Assembly: GCF_001078055.1 (NCBI RefSeq)
Contig: NZ_CP010777.1
Span: 1,572,408-1,636,407, forward strand
Source of the DNA: Rufibacter radiotolerans
Lineage (GTDB): Bacteria > Bacteroidota > Bacteroidia > Cytophagales > Hymenobacteraceae
Reading direction: 5' to 3'
DNA: 64,000 nucleotides
In this document: one piece after another, positions 8,511 to 17,735 of the stretch
How positions within the stretch are numbered: the stretch's first letter is position 1
How the letters are laid out: every line of letters begins with the position of its first letter
Made by a program: the position numbers and the translations under genes
Notes under the pieces: model-generated
What the model saw: the letters and a program-made list of their open reading frames with translations, nothing else
Databases searched by the model: none
What the model was told of the DNA's origin: nothing

Positions 8511-10004
8511 TTACTGGATGAAGAGACGGAACTCAGCACGACGGTTTTTAGCGCGTCCGGAGTTAGTGGTGTTAGGAGCGATTGGACGCTCTTCGCCAAA
8601 TCCTTCAGTGATCACACGGTCAGAGGCAATGCCTTTGGTGTTGGTGAAGTAAGACTTGGCAGATTCAGCTCTACGTACAGACAGCTCCTGGTTGTACTCA
8701 TTTGAACCAATGTGGTCAGCGTGGCCAGAGATACGCAGGTTGTAGTGCGGATATTTACCCAACATGGTAGCGATTCTGTCCAGAGTGGTGTAAGAAGTTT
8801 TCTTCAGTACCGCTCTGTTGAACTCGAACTCAATTTTAGGAACACGGGCCATGTAAGTGCTGTCTTCCACATCAAGGGCTGGGCAACCCATGTTAGCGGC
8901 AGAACCGGCAACATCTGGGCAACGGTCAACGTCATCGTTCACGCCATCACCGTCTTTGTCAAGAACCACTGGGCAACCATTGGCATCAACGCGGGTTCCG
9001 GCTGGAGTACCTGGGCAAGTGTCGTTTTTGTCAGCAACACCGTCACCGTCAGCATCTGGGCAACCTCTGGTAGCGGCAGTTCCGGCTACATCTGGGCACT
9101 CATCTTCTGAGTCACGGATACCGTCACCGTCTTTGTCAGGGCAGCCTTCAAGGGCAGCAGTTCCGGCTTCAGTAGGGCATTTGTCTAAGTAGTCGGCTAC
9201 GCCGTCTTTGTCACCGTCAAGTGGGCAACCTTCTTTGTCAACCTGAACACCGGCTGGGGTGTCTGGGCATTTGTCTCTTCTGTCAGAAACACCGTCTCCG
9301 TCTGTGTCTTTGGCTTTACCTAAGCCAAAAGAAACGCCAAACTGGTGTTGCAGGTAACGGTCCATTAACTCATCTGAGTTAGGGTTAGAAACCCCGTCTA
9401 ATAAGTTAGTGGTTGGATAGTTTAAGGTAGTCTGAGCGAATAAGCTAAGACCGTCTGAGATTTTGAAGCCAATACCGGCACCGCCCATGTAGTTAAGGCG
9501 CAGTTGGCCTTCATCATACTTGAACGTATTGGTTCCGCCTGGTCTGGCTACCGGCAGGTAGGCCTCTACGCTAGCGTAGTGAGCGCCCAAACCAGCAATC
9601 AGGTAAGGCTGCAGGAAGGAAGTCTCGCTGAGGATCTTTCCGTTGTTCAGTTTCAGTTTAAGACCGAAGTTGGCGGTTCCTACTTCATCATCAAATCTGC
9701 CTGGTCCAAAACCTGTCACGTTATACGTAACCGTGTTAGACTCCTGCTTCATGTTGAAGTAGTTGAGTTGCAGCGTAGCGTCAAAGGAAGGCGAGATGTA
9801 TCTATTGATTCCCAAACCTCCGCCCCAGGTAGAGTTGCTCATGTCCCAGATGTCGTTCCGCATGTTGGTTCTAGCTTGGATGGCGTTCGCGTAGATCGAA
9901 AGTCCCCAAGGCCGGTCAGCTGACTGGGCATTAGATTCTGTTGGGGCTACCATAGACAGCATCATAGCGCTGATTACAGAAGCTTTTAGTAAGGTTTTTT
10001 TCAT
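8511..10004 (-). CDS. OmpA-family outer membrane protein with thrombospondin type 3 repeats
   Basis: 497 residues from the chosen start at 10004 (MKKTLLKAS...), which gives a clean signal peptide ending SNAQS; the longer reading frame from 10037 only adds a non-signal leader. Residues about 25-230 look like an outer membrane beta-barrel. Then come five DxDGDGVxDxxDxCP-type calcium-binding TSP3 repeats (about 235-370). The C-terminal OmpA domain contains the peptidoglycan-binding NxxLSxxRA-type motif (YNQELSVRRAESAKSYF). The protein anchors the outer membrane to the cell wall. Probably abundant; the Asp-rich repeats form a rigid periplasmic spacer. Confidence 0.93.
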   Translation of the reverse strand: MKKTLLKASVISAMMLSMVAPTESNAQSADRPWGLSIYANAIQARTNMRNDIWDMSNSTWGGGLGINRYISPSFDATLQLNYFNMKQESNTVTYNVTGFGPGRFDDEVGTANFGLKLKLNNGKILSETSFLQPYLIAGLGAHYASVEAYLPVARPGGTNTFKYDEGQLRLNYMGGAGIGFKISDGLSLFAQTTLNYPTTNLLDGVSNPNSDELMDRYLQHQFGVSFGLGKAKDTDGDGVSDRRDKCPDTPAGVQVDKEGCPLDGDKDGVADYLDKCPTEAGTAALEGCPDKDGDGIRDSEDECPDVAGTAATRGCPDADGDGVADKNDTCPGTPAGTRVDANGCPVVLDKDGDGVNDDVDRCPDVAGSAANMGCPALDVEDSTYMARVPKIEFEFNRAVLKKTSYTTLDRIATMLGKYPHYNLRISGHADHIGSNEYNQELSVRRAESAKSYFTNTKGIASDRVITEGFGEERPIAPNTTNSGRAKNRRAEFRLFIQ

Positions 10005-10225
10005 AGTTTTAAAGAGTTGAAATATAGTATTCTGCACATATTTACAGGTTTTAGAATAAAATGTTGCCTTTTCGCAATAAAAAGAAATTCTATTATTGGT
10101 TAAGATGCACTAAATGAGTTGGTTAATTTTACTAAAAGTTATAAATATTCAATCTGTATAAGCATTGAAATTGGTGGTTTGGCGCCATTGCCGAGATCTT
10201 ATTAAAAATAATCCTATTACCGGCT

Positions 10226-10270
10226 AGGCATAAAAAAAGGAGAGCATTTTGCTCTCCTTTTTTTATGCCT
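10226..10270. terminator. terminator hairpin downstream of ychF
   Basis: A perfect palindrome with stem AGGCATAAAAAAAGGAGAGC and its complement around a short AT loop, with T-runs on either strand. It ends the minus-strand ychF transcript. Confidence 0.88.
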
Positions 10271-10286
10271 GTATTGCGTACGGGCC

Positions 10287-11384
10287 TTACACGTTGAATC
10301 GAAAGTGCATTATATCTCCATCCTGCACCACGTATTCTTTGCCTTCCAGGGCCATTTTACCGGCTTCCTTGATCTTGTTCTCGGTCTTGTACTCTATGTA
10401 ATCCTTGAGTTTGATCACCTCTGCTCTAATGAAGCCTTTCTCAAAATCTGTGTGGATCACGCCGGCGGCCTGCGGAGCTTTCCAGCCTTTCCTGATCGTC
10501 CAGGCGCGTACTTCTTTTACGCCGGCGGTGAAATAGGTCACCAGGTCCAGCAGGGCATAGGAGGCTCTGATCAATTGGTTGAGGCCAGACTCTTTCAGGC
10601 CGTATTCGCCCAGAAACATTTCTTTCTCTTCAGGCTCCGTGAAATCTGCGATCTGCTCTTCAATGGCCGCGGAGATGACCACCACTTCGGCTTTCTCGTC
10701 TTTCACGTGGTCCTTTAACGCATCCAGGAACTTGTTGCCGGTCAAGATAGATTCTTCATCTACGTTGGCCACGTAGATCACGGGCTTAATGGTAAGCAAC
10801 TGCAGGTCCTCCACTGACTGTAGGTCTTCCTCAGACACCTCCAGGGAGCGGGCATTCTTGCCGCTTTCCAGGTGGTCTTTGAAGCGTTGCAACGAGGCGA
10901 ATTCTTTTTTGGCGTTGGCGTCACCAGATTTGGCGGTGCGCTCTACTTTAGAGATCTTCTTGTCAATAGACTCCAGGTCTTTCAGCTGAAGCTCGGTGTC
11001 AATTACGTCTTTGTCAAAAACGGGGTCTACGCCGCCGGCCACGTGCACAATGTTAGGGTCATCAAAGCACCGAATCACGTGAATGATGGCATCTACTTCC
11101 CTGATGTTGGCCAGGAACTTGTTGCCTAAGCCTTCGCCTTTGCTGGCGCCTTTCACCAGGCCGGCAATGTCTACAAACTCCATAACGGTTGGCAATACGC
11201 GCTCTGGGTGCACCAGATCTTCCAGCACTTTCAGGCGCTCATCTGGCACCGTGATCACGCCCACATTGGGCTCAATGGTACAGAAAGGATAATTGGCAGA
11301 TTCTGCTTTGGCATTTGACAAGGCATTGAACAGCGTAGATTTACCTACGTTTGGTAAACCCACTATTCCACAACGAAGTCCCAT
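10287..11384 (-). CDS. ychF: redox-regulated ATPase YchF (OLA1 family)
   Basis: 365 residues, standard length. G1 motif GLPNVGKST is at residues 8-16, G3 DIAGLVKGASKGEGLGN near 68-84, and NVDE replaces the usual NKxD, the hallmark of ATP rather than GTP preference in this family. The C-terminal TGS domain ends YVVQDGDIMHFRFNV. It binds ribosomes and regulates translation and stress responses. Single gene with its own promoter (11463-11470) and terminator. Confidence 0.96.
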   Translation of the reverse strand: MGLRCGIVGLPNVGKSTLFNALSNAKAESANYPFCTIEPNVGVITVPDERLKVLEDLVHPERVLPTVMEFVDIAGLVKGASKGEGLGNKFLANIREVDAIIHVIRCFDDPNIVHVAGGVDPVFDKDVIDTELQLKDLESIDKKISKVERTAKSGDANAKKEFASLQRFKDHLESGKNARSLEVSEEDLQSVEDLQLLTIKPVIYVANVDEESILTGNKFLDALKDHVKDEKAEVVVISAAIEEQIADFTEPEEKEMFLGEYGLKESGLNQLIRASYALLDLVTYFTAGVKEVRAWTIRKGWKAPQAAGVIHTDFEKGFIRAEVIKLKDYIEYKTENKIKEAGKMALEGKEYVVQDGDIMHFRFNV

Positions 11385-11462
11385 AAATATAAGGTTGGTC
11401 TAATTTCAAGGTTGAAGTAAGCGCTTCTGGCAAGGGTATTACTTGTTTTTTGGAAGCGGGTG

Positions 11463-11470
11463 CAAATATA
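11463..11470 (-). promoter_or_regulatory. putative -7 element for ychF
   Basis: TATATTTG on the minus strand matches the Bacteroidota -7 consensus TAnnTTTG and lies 79 bp upstream of the ychF ATG. No clear -33 TTG is visible at the usual spacing. Confidence 0.5.
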
Positions 11471-11535
11471 CGTAATCCTTAGGGGACTATACCTATAAGT
11501 GGGATAGGAGTGGGGAAGGCTAAAATAGGTATTTG

Positions 11536-11573
11536 TGTTTTGGGCCTGTTTTAGGGAAAAGGTGCGGAAAATG
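11536..11573. repeat. decayed palindromic repeat
   Basis: The left half is intact (GTTTTGGGCCTGTTTT); the right half is mutated (GGAAAAGGTGCGGAAAA). It reads as an ageing member of the dispersed family, in the 309-bp gap between ychF and the PAS gene. The rest of the gap shows nothing beyond the ychF promoter. Confidence 0.6.
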
Positions 11574-11693
11574 GAAAACGGCTTCTACGGTAGATAAGAA
11601 ATGGATACCTTTCAAACTTCCTTGACCTGCCTCTATCTTTTCACCCTAAGAAGAACGAGCATCTGGAAACGATGTGGAATCAAGTGCATTTGC

Positions 11694-13865
11694 TCACTTT
11701 CTTTGGTGGCTTTGGCAGATCAACTCGCGGTATTTTTGTTTTATTTCTTCCAGGGTATGCTCTAGGTGCCTTATCTTTGTCACATCTCTGAAATCTACTA
11801 TACCAGCAACGACCTGGTTTTTGTCGCCTAAAATGGGCCTGCCAGAAACGCTGATGGATTTTCCTTTCGGAAACATTTCATGCCGTATGCACAGCTCCAC
11901 TTGATTTGTGGTTTTGCCCTTTAGCGCCTGGGCCAACGGAAGCTCCTCTGCCGGGTATTGGGTAAGGCCATCTGGTAAAAAGATCTTGTATTGGTTTGAC
12001 CAAGAAGCAGCTGACATTTCTTTTAGATTCATCCCCAGTATTTCTTCCGCTTTGTTATTGAAAAGCACAAACTGGCCATTCTTATCGGCTACAATAATGC
12101 CTTCGCCAATGGTAGAAATGACTGCTGTTAACCGGCCTTCGTTTTCCTGTATGAGTTGCTCTAGTTGTTTTTCATAAGTAATGTCCCGGCAAACCACTAC
12201 ACTTGCAATGATCTCATTTTTGTCATTATACACCGGCCGTCCCGTCACTTTAATGGCTCTGCCATCAGGAATATTCTCATTTCTGATAAATATCTCCACA
12301 TTATCCAAAGACTCTCCCTTCAATCCTTTCGCCAGCGGTAATTCTTCAGGTGGATAATATGTTTTCCCATCTGGGAAGAATGTTCCATAGGTTTTTGACC
12401 AGTCAGAAATAGCGGTATCAGTCTTACCTAAGCCTAGAATATCCTCCGCAATTTCATTGAAGAAAATGAACTTGCCACTAGTATCTACCACCACAACGCC
12501 CTCACCCAAGCCAGAGAGAATAGCGTTTAGCCGTCGCTCATCATTGCGCAGAAGCACCTCCATTAATTTGCGATCGGTGATGTCAGTGGAAATACTGCAA
12601 AGCCCGTAGATAACGCCTTCTGTGTCTTTGAGTGTAAATTTCACCGTAAGGAAAGTGCGTTGCACCCCTTCCAGTTCAAACACTTCTTCTAGGTACCTGG
12701 TCGCATCTTTTTCAAGTACCTCTTTGTCTGTGGCGGAAATTCCCTGGGCTATGGTCTTTGGGAAGACATCGTATTCGGTTTTGCCTTTTATTTCTTCTGA
12801 TTTTACTTTAAAAGCCTGCTCAAAGCGTTTGTTTACCTGATTATACCTGCCCTCTAAATCTTTGATATAAATTGGGGTGGCCGTATTGTCCAGGATAGAC
12901 TGCAGTTTTTTGGCATCTTCTTGCAGCAGTTGAAGAGAAAGGAGCCTCAGTTTTCGGTTGCGGTATTTTTGTAGCGCATTTCTGCCAAGCAGGAACATGG
13001 AGAATGCATAGGTTGAAATCCCAAACAAGGCCGTTCCAAACTCCTTACTGAAATAACCAGCCTTTTCGCCCCGTAGCTTTAGCCAGCCTATCATCAATGG
13101 GAAAATGATGGCGAACAACCTTGAAAAAAGCGCTTCTCCGGTTTCTTCGCTTCCAAAGATGATTAACATACTACCTTTGTCTGGGCGTGAAAATAAAATG
13201 CCCACCGATAAAAACAGAAAAACCACAGCGGTTGTCGCTGCCATAGGAATATAGGCAGAAATGCCTATAAGGTATTTTACCCCAAACACATACCCATAAA
13301 TAGAAAGCAGGGAAACAAGGGTTATGGCAATGCACAGGTATTGGGCCGGCCTTTTCCGGATACCAACCTCCAAATCAATTAGCAGAAGCGAAAAGCCAGC
13401 CAAAAGAAAACAGAATGCGGTATTGGGTGCCATGCGGTTAGGGAGTAACCTTTCTGGTTCCTGGAGTTGGCTGGCAAAGAAAAGCCGGTCAAGTATAAAA
13501 TCGAAATCCCCAAAAAGGGATAGCAGTTTTGCGAACCCAATTACAGCCACTATTCCTGCCAGTATTCTGCTGGTAACCAAATACTTTGGAGCAGGGTTGC
13601 GTTGCAGCCACAAACTGATGCCAGCCAATATAAAGCAAATGGCAGTCAATGGATTCATAGCTACCAGGCTGGTGCTCAGTCCTTTAAGAGCTTCAATGTC
13701 ATACGCCCAACCTACTAATACCAAATGTGCGGCTATGATGACAAAAATACAGCATACCTGCGAGAACAGCACCAGACGCCTTTTTATCAAAGGGTGCATA
13801 AGGGCGTCAGAGTCGAAAGTAGAGCTATTGAACATGGTACCTGCAGAAAGAGCCAATACCTTCAC
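11694..13865 (-). CDS. membrane-anchored triple-PAS sensor protein without an output domain
   Basis: 723 residues. About eight TM helices fill residues 30-310. Three PAS domains follow: PAS1 (about 330-445, ending DITDRKLME), PAS2 (about 450-570, ending DITYEKQLEQ) and PAS3 (about 575-700, ending DVTKIRHLEH). PAS2 and PAS3 are near duplicates that share a PDGxxxYPxEELPLAxxLKG block. After PAS3 there are only about 22 residues of coiled coil (LEEIKQKYRELI) before the stop. No HisKA, HATPase, GGDEF or PP2C domain is present. Two further Met codons near the N-terminus (residues 11 and 23) could be the start. Signal unknown; the product may be a truncated histidine kinase. Confidence 0.8.
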   Translation of the reverse strand: MKVLALSAGTMFNSSTFDSDALMHPLIKRRLVLFSQVCCIFVIIAAHLVLVGWAYDIEALKGLSTSLVAMNPLTAICFILAGISLWLQRNPAPKYLVTSRILAGIVAVIGFAKLLSLFGDFDFILDRLFFASQLQEPERLLPNRMAPNTAFCFLLAGFSLLLIDLEVGIRKRPAQYLCIAITLVSLLSIYGYVFGVKYLIGISAYIPMAATTAVVFLFLSVGILFSRPDKGSMLIIFGSEETGEALFSRLFAIIFPLMIGWLKLRGEKAGYFSKEFGTALFGISTYAFSMFLLGRNALQKYRNRKLRLLSLQLLQEDAKKLQSILDNTATPIYIKDLEGRYNQVNKRFEQAFKVKSEEIKGKTEYDVFPKTIAQGISATDKEVLEKDATRYLEEVFELEGVQRTFLTVKFTLKDTEGVIYGLCSISTDITDRKLMEVLLRNDERRLNAILSGLGEGVVVVDTSGKFIFFNEIAEDILGLGKTDTAISDWSKTYGTFFPDGKTYYPPEELPLAKGLKGESLDNVEIFIRNENIPDGRAIKVTGRPVYNDKNEIIASVVVCRDITYEKQLEQLIQENEGRLTAVISTIGEGIIVADKNGQFVLFNNKAEEILGMNLKEMSAASWSNQYKIFLPDGLTQYPAEELPLAQALKGKTTNQVELCIRHEMFPKGKSISVSGRPILGDKNQVVAGIVDFRDVTKIRHLEHTLEEIKQKYRELICQSHQRK

Positions 13866-14227
13866 ATTTACGCACCTATAAAAATAGCGATAACAATATT
13901 CTGTAGTAATTTGCTGGAATATAAGCAGTTAAGGGAAATTGATGCCAGCTTTGCTGTATTTGGTCTAGCCCTATAGACTGGAACCTTTCATTGCAGGAGG
14001 AGGAGGTTGTTCTGGTAGATATAATGGAAGGAGCCTTTTTGTAAAGCAGCTAATCAAACTAAAGTAGGAATGAATTTGTCCACATAAAAGGCAAAATTAA
14101 AGGGTAAGTACCAATTGACTTTTAAGGGAAGAATCAGGTTATTTAAAAGCCGGTGGTACGGTCTCCTTAGATAGGGTGAATAGAAGGTGTTTTTCCTGAA
14201 ACAGCCCCAAACCACCGGGCATAAAAA
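13866..14227. other. intergenic region, no gene seen
   Basis: About 360 bp between the PAS gene and DUF3276. Short AT-rich stretches and one eroded half of the dispersed palindrome (14186-14213, CAGCCCCAAACC) are present. I see no open frame or RNA gene. Confidence 0.6.
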
Positions 14228-14250
14228 AAGCTCACGCGAGGCATGAGCTT
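14228..14250 (-). terminator. terminator of the DUF3276 gene
   Basis: AAGCTCA / TGAGCTT stem followed by seven T residues on the minus strand, just beyond the DUF3276 stop. Confidence 0.7.
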
Positions 14251-14272
14251 AAGGAGAAAAGCAGGAGGGAGG

Positions 14273-14608
14273 TTATTCCCACTTCAGTTCTTCATCCACG
14301 GCAGCTTCTGTGTCTGCGTGTTCCAGACGGTCCAGTTCTGCTAATGCCTCTTCAGACAATAATTCACCTTTTACATGGTTAACGGTATCCTGCAACGCTT
14401 CCATGAACTTGGCGAAATCTTCTTTGTACAGGAAAATCTTGTGCTTTTCATAAGAATAGTTGTCATCCTTGAACTTACGTTTGCTCTCCGTGATGGTGAG
14501 GTAGTAGTCATTGGACCGGGTTGACTTCACATCAAAGAAATAGGTGCGCTTTCCTGCCCGTACTCTCTGCGAGTAGATTTCTGCTTTGTCGTTGTTCTCT
14601 TCCACCAT
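14273..14608 (-). CDS. DUF3276 / PUR-alpha-like nucleic-acid-binding protein
   Basis: 111 residues. The body from IYSQRVRAGKRTYFFDVK to FAKFMEALQD matches the DUF3276 family, a bacterial PUR repeat fold (compare Borrelia BpuR), basic at the front and acidic at the end (EAAVDEELKWE). Proteins of this type bind single-stranded DNA or RNA. Single gene with its own terminator; divergent from rlpA. The target is unknown. Confidence 0.88.
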   Translation of the reverse strand: MVEENNDKAEIYSQRVRAGKRTYFFDVKSTRSNDYYLTITESKRKFKDDNYSYEKHKIFLYKEDFAKFMEALQDTVNHVKGELLSEEALAELDRLEHADTEAAVDEELKWE

Positions 14609-14734
14609 AACTTGAAGGTTCCTTATTTATTTGAAGTAGCCAATTTAAAGCAACAGATTCATATCTAAAAATTTTTAAGATCATTTTTAATAGTTAAATT
14701 CGAATGTACTAATGTTCGTAAAGGACAAACCTAC

Positions 14735-15133
14735 ATGCTAAAAAAGCTATTCTTACTTTTCTTCTGCTTTCTGCCTCTCTTTAATTTTGCTGAAACGCCT
14801 ATTAAACAAGGGAAAGCCACGTTTTACGCCCATACCTTTGTAGGCAAAAAGACCACCAGCGGCGAACGGTATGACCCTGAGGCCATGACCGCCGCGCACG
14901 CCACCTTACCGCTCCACAGCTATGTGCAGGTACGCAACTTAAAGAATGGCAAGAGCGTGGTGGTGCGCATTAATGACCGCATGAGCCGTAAATCCCGTTT
15001 CGTGATTGACCTATCTAAGAAAGCGGCCTATCAATTGGGTATAGTGGGCGCGGGCATGGGCAACGTGAAAATCTCCAGAATTGACAAAGAAACCGCCCTG
15101 GCGCTGCAGAAGAAGGCAAACGAAGACGTATGA
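14735..15133 (+). CDS. RlpA-like double-psi beta-barrel protein
   Basis: 132 residues. A signal peptide of about 19 residues (MLKKLFLLFFCFLPLFNFA) precedes a RlpA-type DPBB domain: GKATFYA, TTSGERYD, MTAAHATLPL, VRNLKNGKSVVVRINDR. RlpA proteins are septal lytic transglycosylases or peptidoglycan-binding proteins; the SPOR domain found in E. coli RlpA is missing, as is common in short family members. The stop overlaps the start of the DUF58 gene (ATGA), so translation is probably coupled. Confidence 0.88.
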   Translation: MLKKLFLLFFCFLPLFNFAETPIKQGKATFYAHTFVGKKTTSGERYDPEAMTAAHATLPLHSYVQVRNLKNGKSVVVRINDRMSRKSRFVIDLSKKAAYQLGIVGAGMGNVKISRIDKETALALQKKANEDV

Positions 15134-16047
15134 GCAGACTACCCGTGGACTTAGACAGCATCCGGCACCTCCAGAACCTGGAGTTCCTGGCCAAGCGCCT
15201 GGTAGAAGGGTTCATTACGGGCTTGCACAAGTCGCCTTACCACGGTTTCTCGGTTGAGTTCTCAGAGCACCGCCTCTATAACAGCGGCGAGAGCACGCGC
15301 CATATAGACTGGAAAGTCTTCGCCCGCACAGACAAGCTTTTTGTGAAGCGCTACGAGGAGGAAACCAACCTCCGGTGCCAACTGCTGCTGGATGTCTCGG
15401 GTTCTATGTATTATCCTACCCACAACTACGGTAAGCTGGCCTACGCGGTCCTCAGCGCCGCCGCCCTGGCCACCCTGCTCCAACGCCAACGCGATGCCGT
15501 GGGCCTTACTACCTTTTCAGACCAGATTGAGCTGCAAACGCCTATCCGGTCTACGGGCGCGCACCTGCATACGCTGTTACTGGCCCTGCAGCAGCAATTA
15601 CAGAAACCGGCGCCCCCGCAAAAGGAAACCAAGGTGGCCGACATGCTGCACCACATTGCCCAGCAATTGCCTAAGCGGTCTCTGGTCATTTTGTTCAGTG
15701 ACCTTTTAAGCCAGTATGAGCAGCTGGATGAGATCTTTCTGGCCCTGCAGCACCTGCGCCACCAGCAACATGAAGTGCTGCTCTTCCACTTCACCCACGG
15801 TGAAACCGAAGAAGACTTTAACTTCCCAGACAAGCCTTTTCTGTTTACCGGTCTGGAAAACGGCGAAAAGATTAAAGTACAGCCCGCCGAGATAAGGGAA
15901 GCTTACGTGAAGGCCATGCAGCAATTCAAGACCGAGCTGAAGCTGCGCTGCGGCCAGTACCGCATAGACCTGGTCTCTGTAGACCTGCGCGACCCCATAG
16001 AGAAAGTGCTGCAGTCTTACCTGGTCAAGCGCCAGAAGATGCGTTAG
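15130..16047 (+). CDS. DUF58 domain protein (VWA-like fold)
   Basis: 305 residues. The N-terminal signature YHGFSVEFSEHRLYNSGESTRHIDWKVFARTDKLFVK is written here only in outline (residues about 37-73); a VWA-like MIDAS segment DVSGSMYY follows near residue 94. The first Asp, Ser and Ser of the DxSxS metal motif are present. DUF58 proteins usually partner a MoxR AAA ATPase; none is adjacent here. The 4-bp ATGA overlap with the RlpA gene suggests joint expression in an envelope-related role. Confidence 0.88.
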   Translation: MSRLPVDLDSIRHLQNLEFLAKRLVEGFITGLHKSPYHGFSVEFSEHRLYNSGESTRHIDWKVFARTDKLFVKRYEEETNLRCQLLLDVSGSMYYPTHNYGKLAYAVLSAAALATLLQRQRDAVGLTTFSDQIELQTPIRSTGAHLHTLLLALQQQLQKPAPPQKETKVADMLHHIAQQLPKRSLVILFSDLLSQYEQLDEIFLALQHLRHQQHEVLLFHFTHGETEEDFNFPDKPFLFTGLENGEKIKVQPAEIREAYVKAMQQFKTELKLRCGQYRIDLVSVDLRDPIEKVLQSYLVKRQKMR

Positions 16048-16084
16048 CGTTTTAGAGCCGTTTTCCAGAATACAGGCCTAAAAC
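16048..16084. repeat. dispersed palindromic repeat
   Basis: CGTTTTAGAGCCGTTTTCC, then AGAATACAGGCCTAAAAC. It starts within two bases of the DUF58 stop, in the convergent gap with the AlkA-like gene. Confidence 0.82.
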
Positions 16085-16125
16085 AGCGTTTGAGTTCACC
16101 CATCTAATGTTCCTGAATCTTAAAC

Positions 16126-16752
16126 TCAAGACTCAGAACTCCCTACCGGCATATTATCCAGCGAATGCCATAGGTACCGGCAGGCCAGCGTACGGTTTGG
16201 TCGCCAGGCTTCTGAGAGGGAAAGCATAATGGATTTGGCGGCTTTGTGCGGTTCCTCAAATTGGTACAGGCGTTTCATGGCATTGTAAATGCCCAGGTCA
16301 TCTACTGGCATCACATCGGGGCGGTGCAGGGCAAACATCAGAATCATTTCAGCGGTCCAGCGGCCTACGCCTTTAATCTGTACCAGACGGGCCAGCAGTT
16401 CCTCATCCGGTAGGTGGGCCAATTCCTGGTCTTCCAGGTGTCCTTCCGCTTTGTGGGTAGCCACGCTCTGGATGTAGCCCGTTTTCTGGCCAGACAACCC
16501 TACCGCCCGCATTTGGTCTGTGGGGAGGGAAAGCACCAAGGAAGGATCGGGGTACTGGTCCGGGAACAAGCCAAAGAAACGTTTCTTGATGGTGGCCGCC
16601 GCCTTCACTGACAGCTGCTGCGAAATAATGGAGCTGAGTAGCGCCTCGTAAATAGGTTTGGGGACGGAGGTTTCCGGTAAGGGGCCAATCTTTTCCACTA
16701 ACTGCTGCAGGAGCGGGTCTTTTGAAAATAAGGCGGCATGTATTGGGGTCAT
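16126..16752 (-). CDS. DNA-3-methyladenine glycosylase II-like (HhH-GPD)
   Basis: 208 residues. The helix-hairpin-helix LVQIKGVGRWTA is at 123-134 and the catalytic Asp is in PVDDLG (D152), as in AlkA-type HhH-GPD glycosylases; SSIISQQLS (40-48) is the conserved first-helix motif. It removes alkylated purines in base excision repair. It lacks the N-terminal domain of E. coli AlkA, like the compact Bacillus and archaeal forms. Monocistronic. Confidence 0.9.
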   Translation of the reverse strand: MTPIHAALFSKDPLLQQLVEKIGPLPETSVPKPIYEALLSSIISQQLSVKAAATIKKRFFGLFPDQYPDPSLVLSLPTDQMRAVGLSGQKTGYIQSVATHKAEGHLEDQELAHLPDEELLARLVQIKGVGRWTAEMILMFALHRPDVMPVDDLGIYNAMKRLYQFEEPHKAAKSIMLSLSEAWRPNRTLACRYLWHSLDNMPVGSSES

Positions 16753-16879
16753 AGGTCGGGTGGTTTGGCGTAAGCAACAGAGACGACAAAAGGCCCGGTT
16801 TAAAATTGACTACAGGCCATGTATCAAGTGCTAAAGATACCTACCTTCACGTAATCATGTTTCCTTCTATTGTTACTGG

Positions 16880-17731
16880 ATGAAAATTATTGAATGTCCC
16901 CGCGATGCCATGCAAGGAATGGCCGACTTTGTGCCCACTGACCTCAAAGTAACTTACTTACAGGCCTTGCTGCAGGTGGGGTTTGACTCACTGGATTTTG
17001 GGTCATTTGTCTCCCCAAAGGCCATTCCGCAGATGCGTGATACCGCCCAGGTCTTGGCGCAGTTAGATACCACGGTTTCTAAGACCAAATTGCTGGCCAT
17101 AGTGGCCAACGTACGGGGAGCGGAACAAGCGGCTTCGTTTGAGCAGATCCGGTACCTGGGCTTTCCTTTGTCTTTGTCTGAGGTGTTTCAGATGCGCAAC
17201 ACCAACAAGACCATTGCGCAAGCCTTGGAAGAGGTGGCACAGATGCAGGAGCTCTGCGTCAAGGCAGGCAAAGAGCTGGTGCTGTACCTATCCATGGGTT
17301 TCGGGAATCCTTATGGCGAGCCCTGGGAACCTGCCCTTGCCGGCGAGATGACCCAGAAGCTGGATGCGCTAGGGGTGACCATCATCTCCTTGTCAGATAC
17401 CATTGGCGTGTCTACGCCCGCTACCATTACGGGGCTTTTCTCAGAGCTTATTCCCGCTTTCCCGCACATGGAGTTCGGCGCTCACCTGCACACCAATCCC
17501 AACACCTGGCGCGAGAAAGTGGAGGCTGCCTATACAAGCGGATGCAGGCGAATGGACGGCGCACTCCTGGGGTACGGCGGGTGCCCCATGGCTAAAGACG
17601 AGCTGGTAGGCAACATGCCCACCGAGAAAATGCTGTCCTATTTCCAAGAGAAAGGCGTACCTTTAGGCCTAGATAACGAGGCGTTTTCCCGGGCCATGGC
17701 TTTGGCGTCTCAGGTTTTCCATTCGCTCTAA
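16880..17731 (+). CDS. hydroxymethylglutaryl-CoA lyase
   Basis: 283 residues of the HMG-CoA lyase branch of the DRE-TIM metallolyases. Metal and active-site elements: CPRDAMQG (6-13), LSDTIG (171-176), HLH (202-204), and the catalytic loop GGCP with C235. It cleaves HMG-CoA to acetyl-CoA and acetoacetate at the end of leucine degradation. Five bases separate it from the LutA-like gene, so they are probably co-transcribed, but the other leucine pathway genes are not nearby. Confidence 0.92.
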   Translation: MKIIECPRDAMQGMADFVPTDLKVTYLQALLQVGFDSLDFGSFVSPKAIPQMRDTAQVLAQLDTTVSKTKLLAIVANVRGAEQAASFEQIRYLGFPLSLSEVFQMRNTNKTIAQALEEVAQMQELCVKAGKELVLYLSMGFGNPYGEPWEPALAGEMTQKLDALGVTIISLSDTIGVSTPATITGLFSELIPAFPHMEFGAHLHTNPNTWREKVEAAYTSGCRRMDGALLGYGGCPMAKDELVGNMPTEKMLSYFQEKGVPLGLDNEAFSRAMALASQVFHSL

Positions 17732-17735
17732 CCCT

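Noticed and set aside
8511..10004. DNA repeats in the OmpA gene as a mobile array
   Set aside because: The periodicity is that of thrombospondin type 3 protein repeats (DxDGDG), not of the dispersed palindrome.
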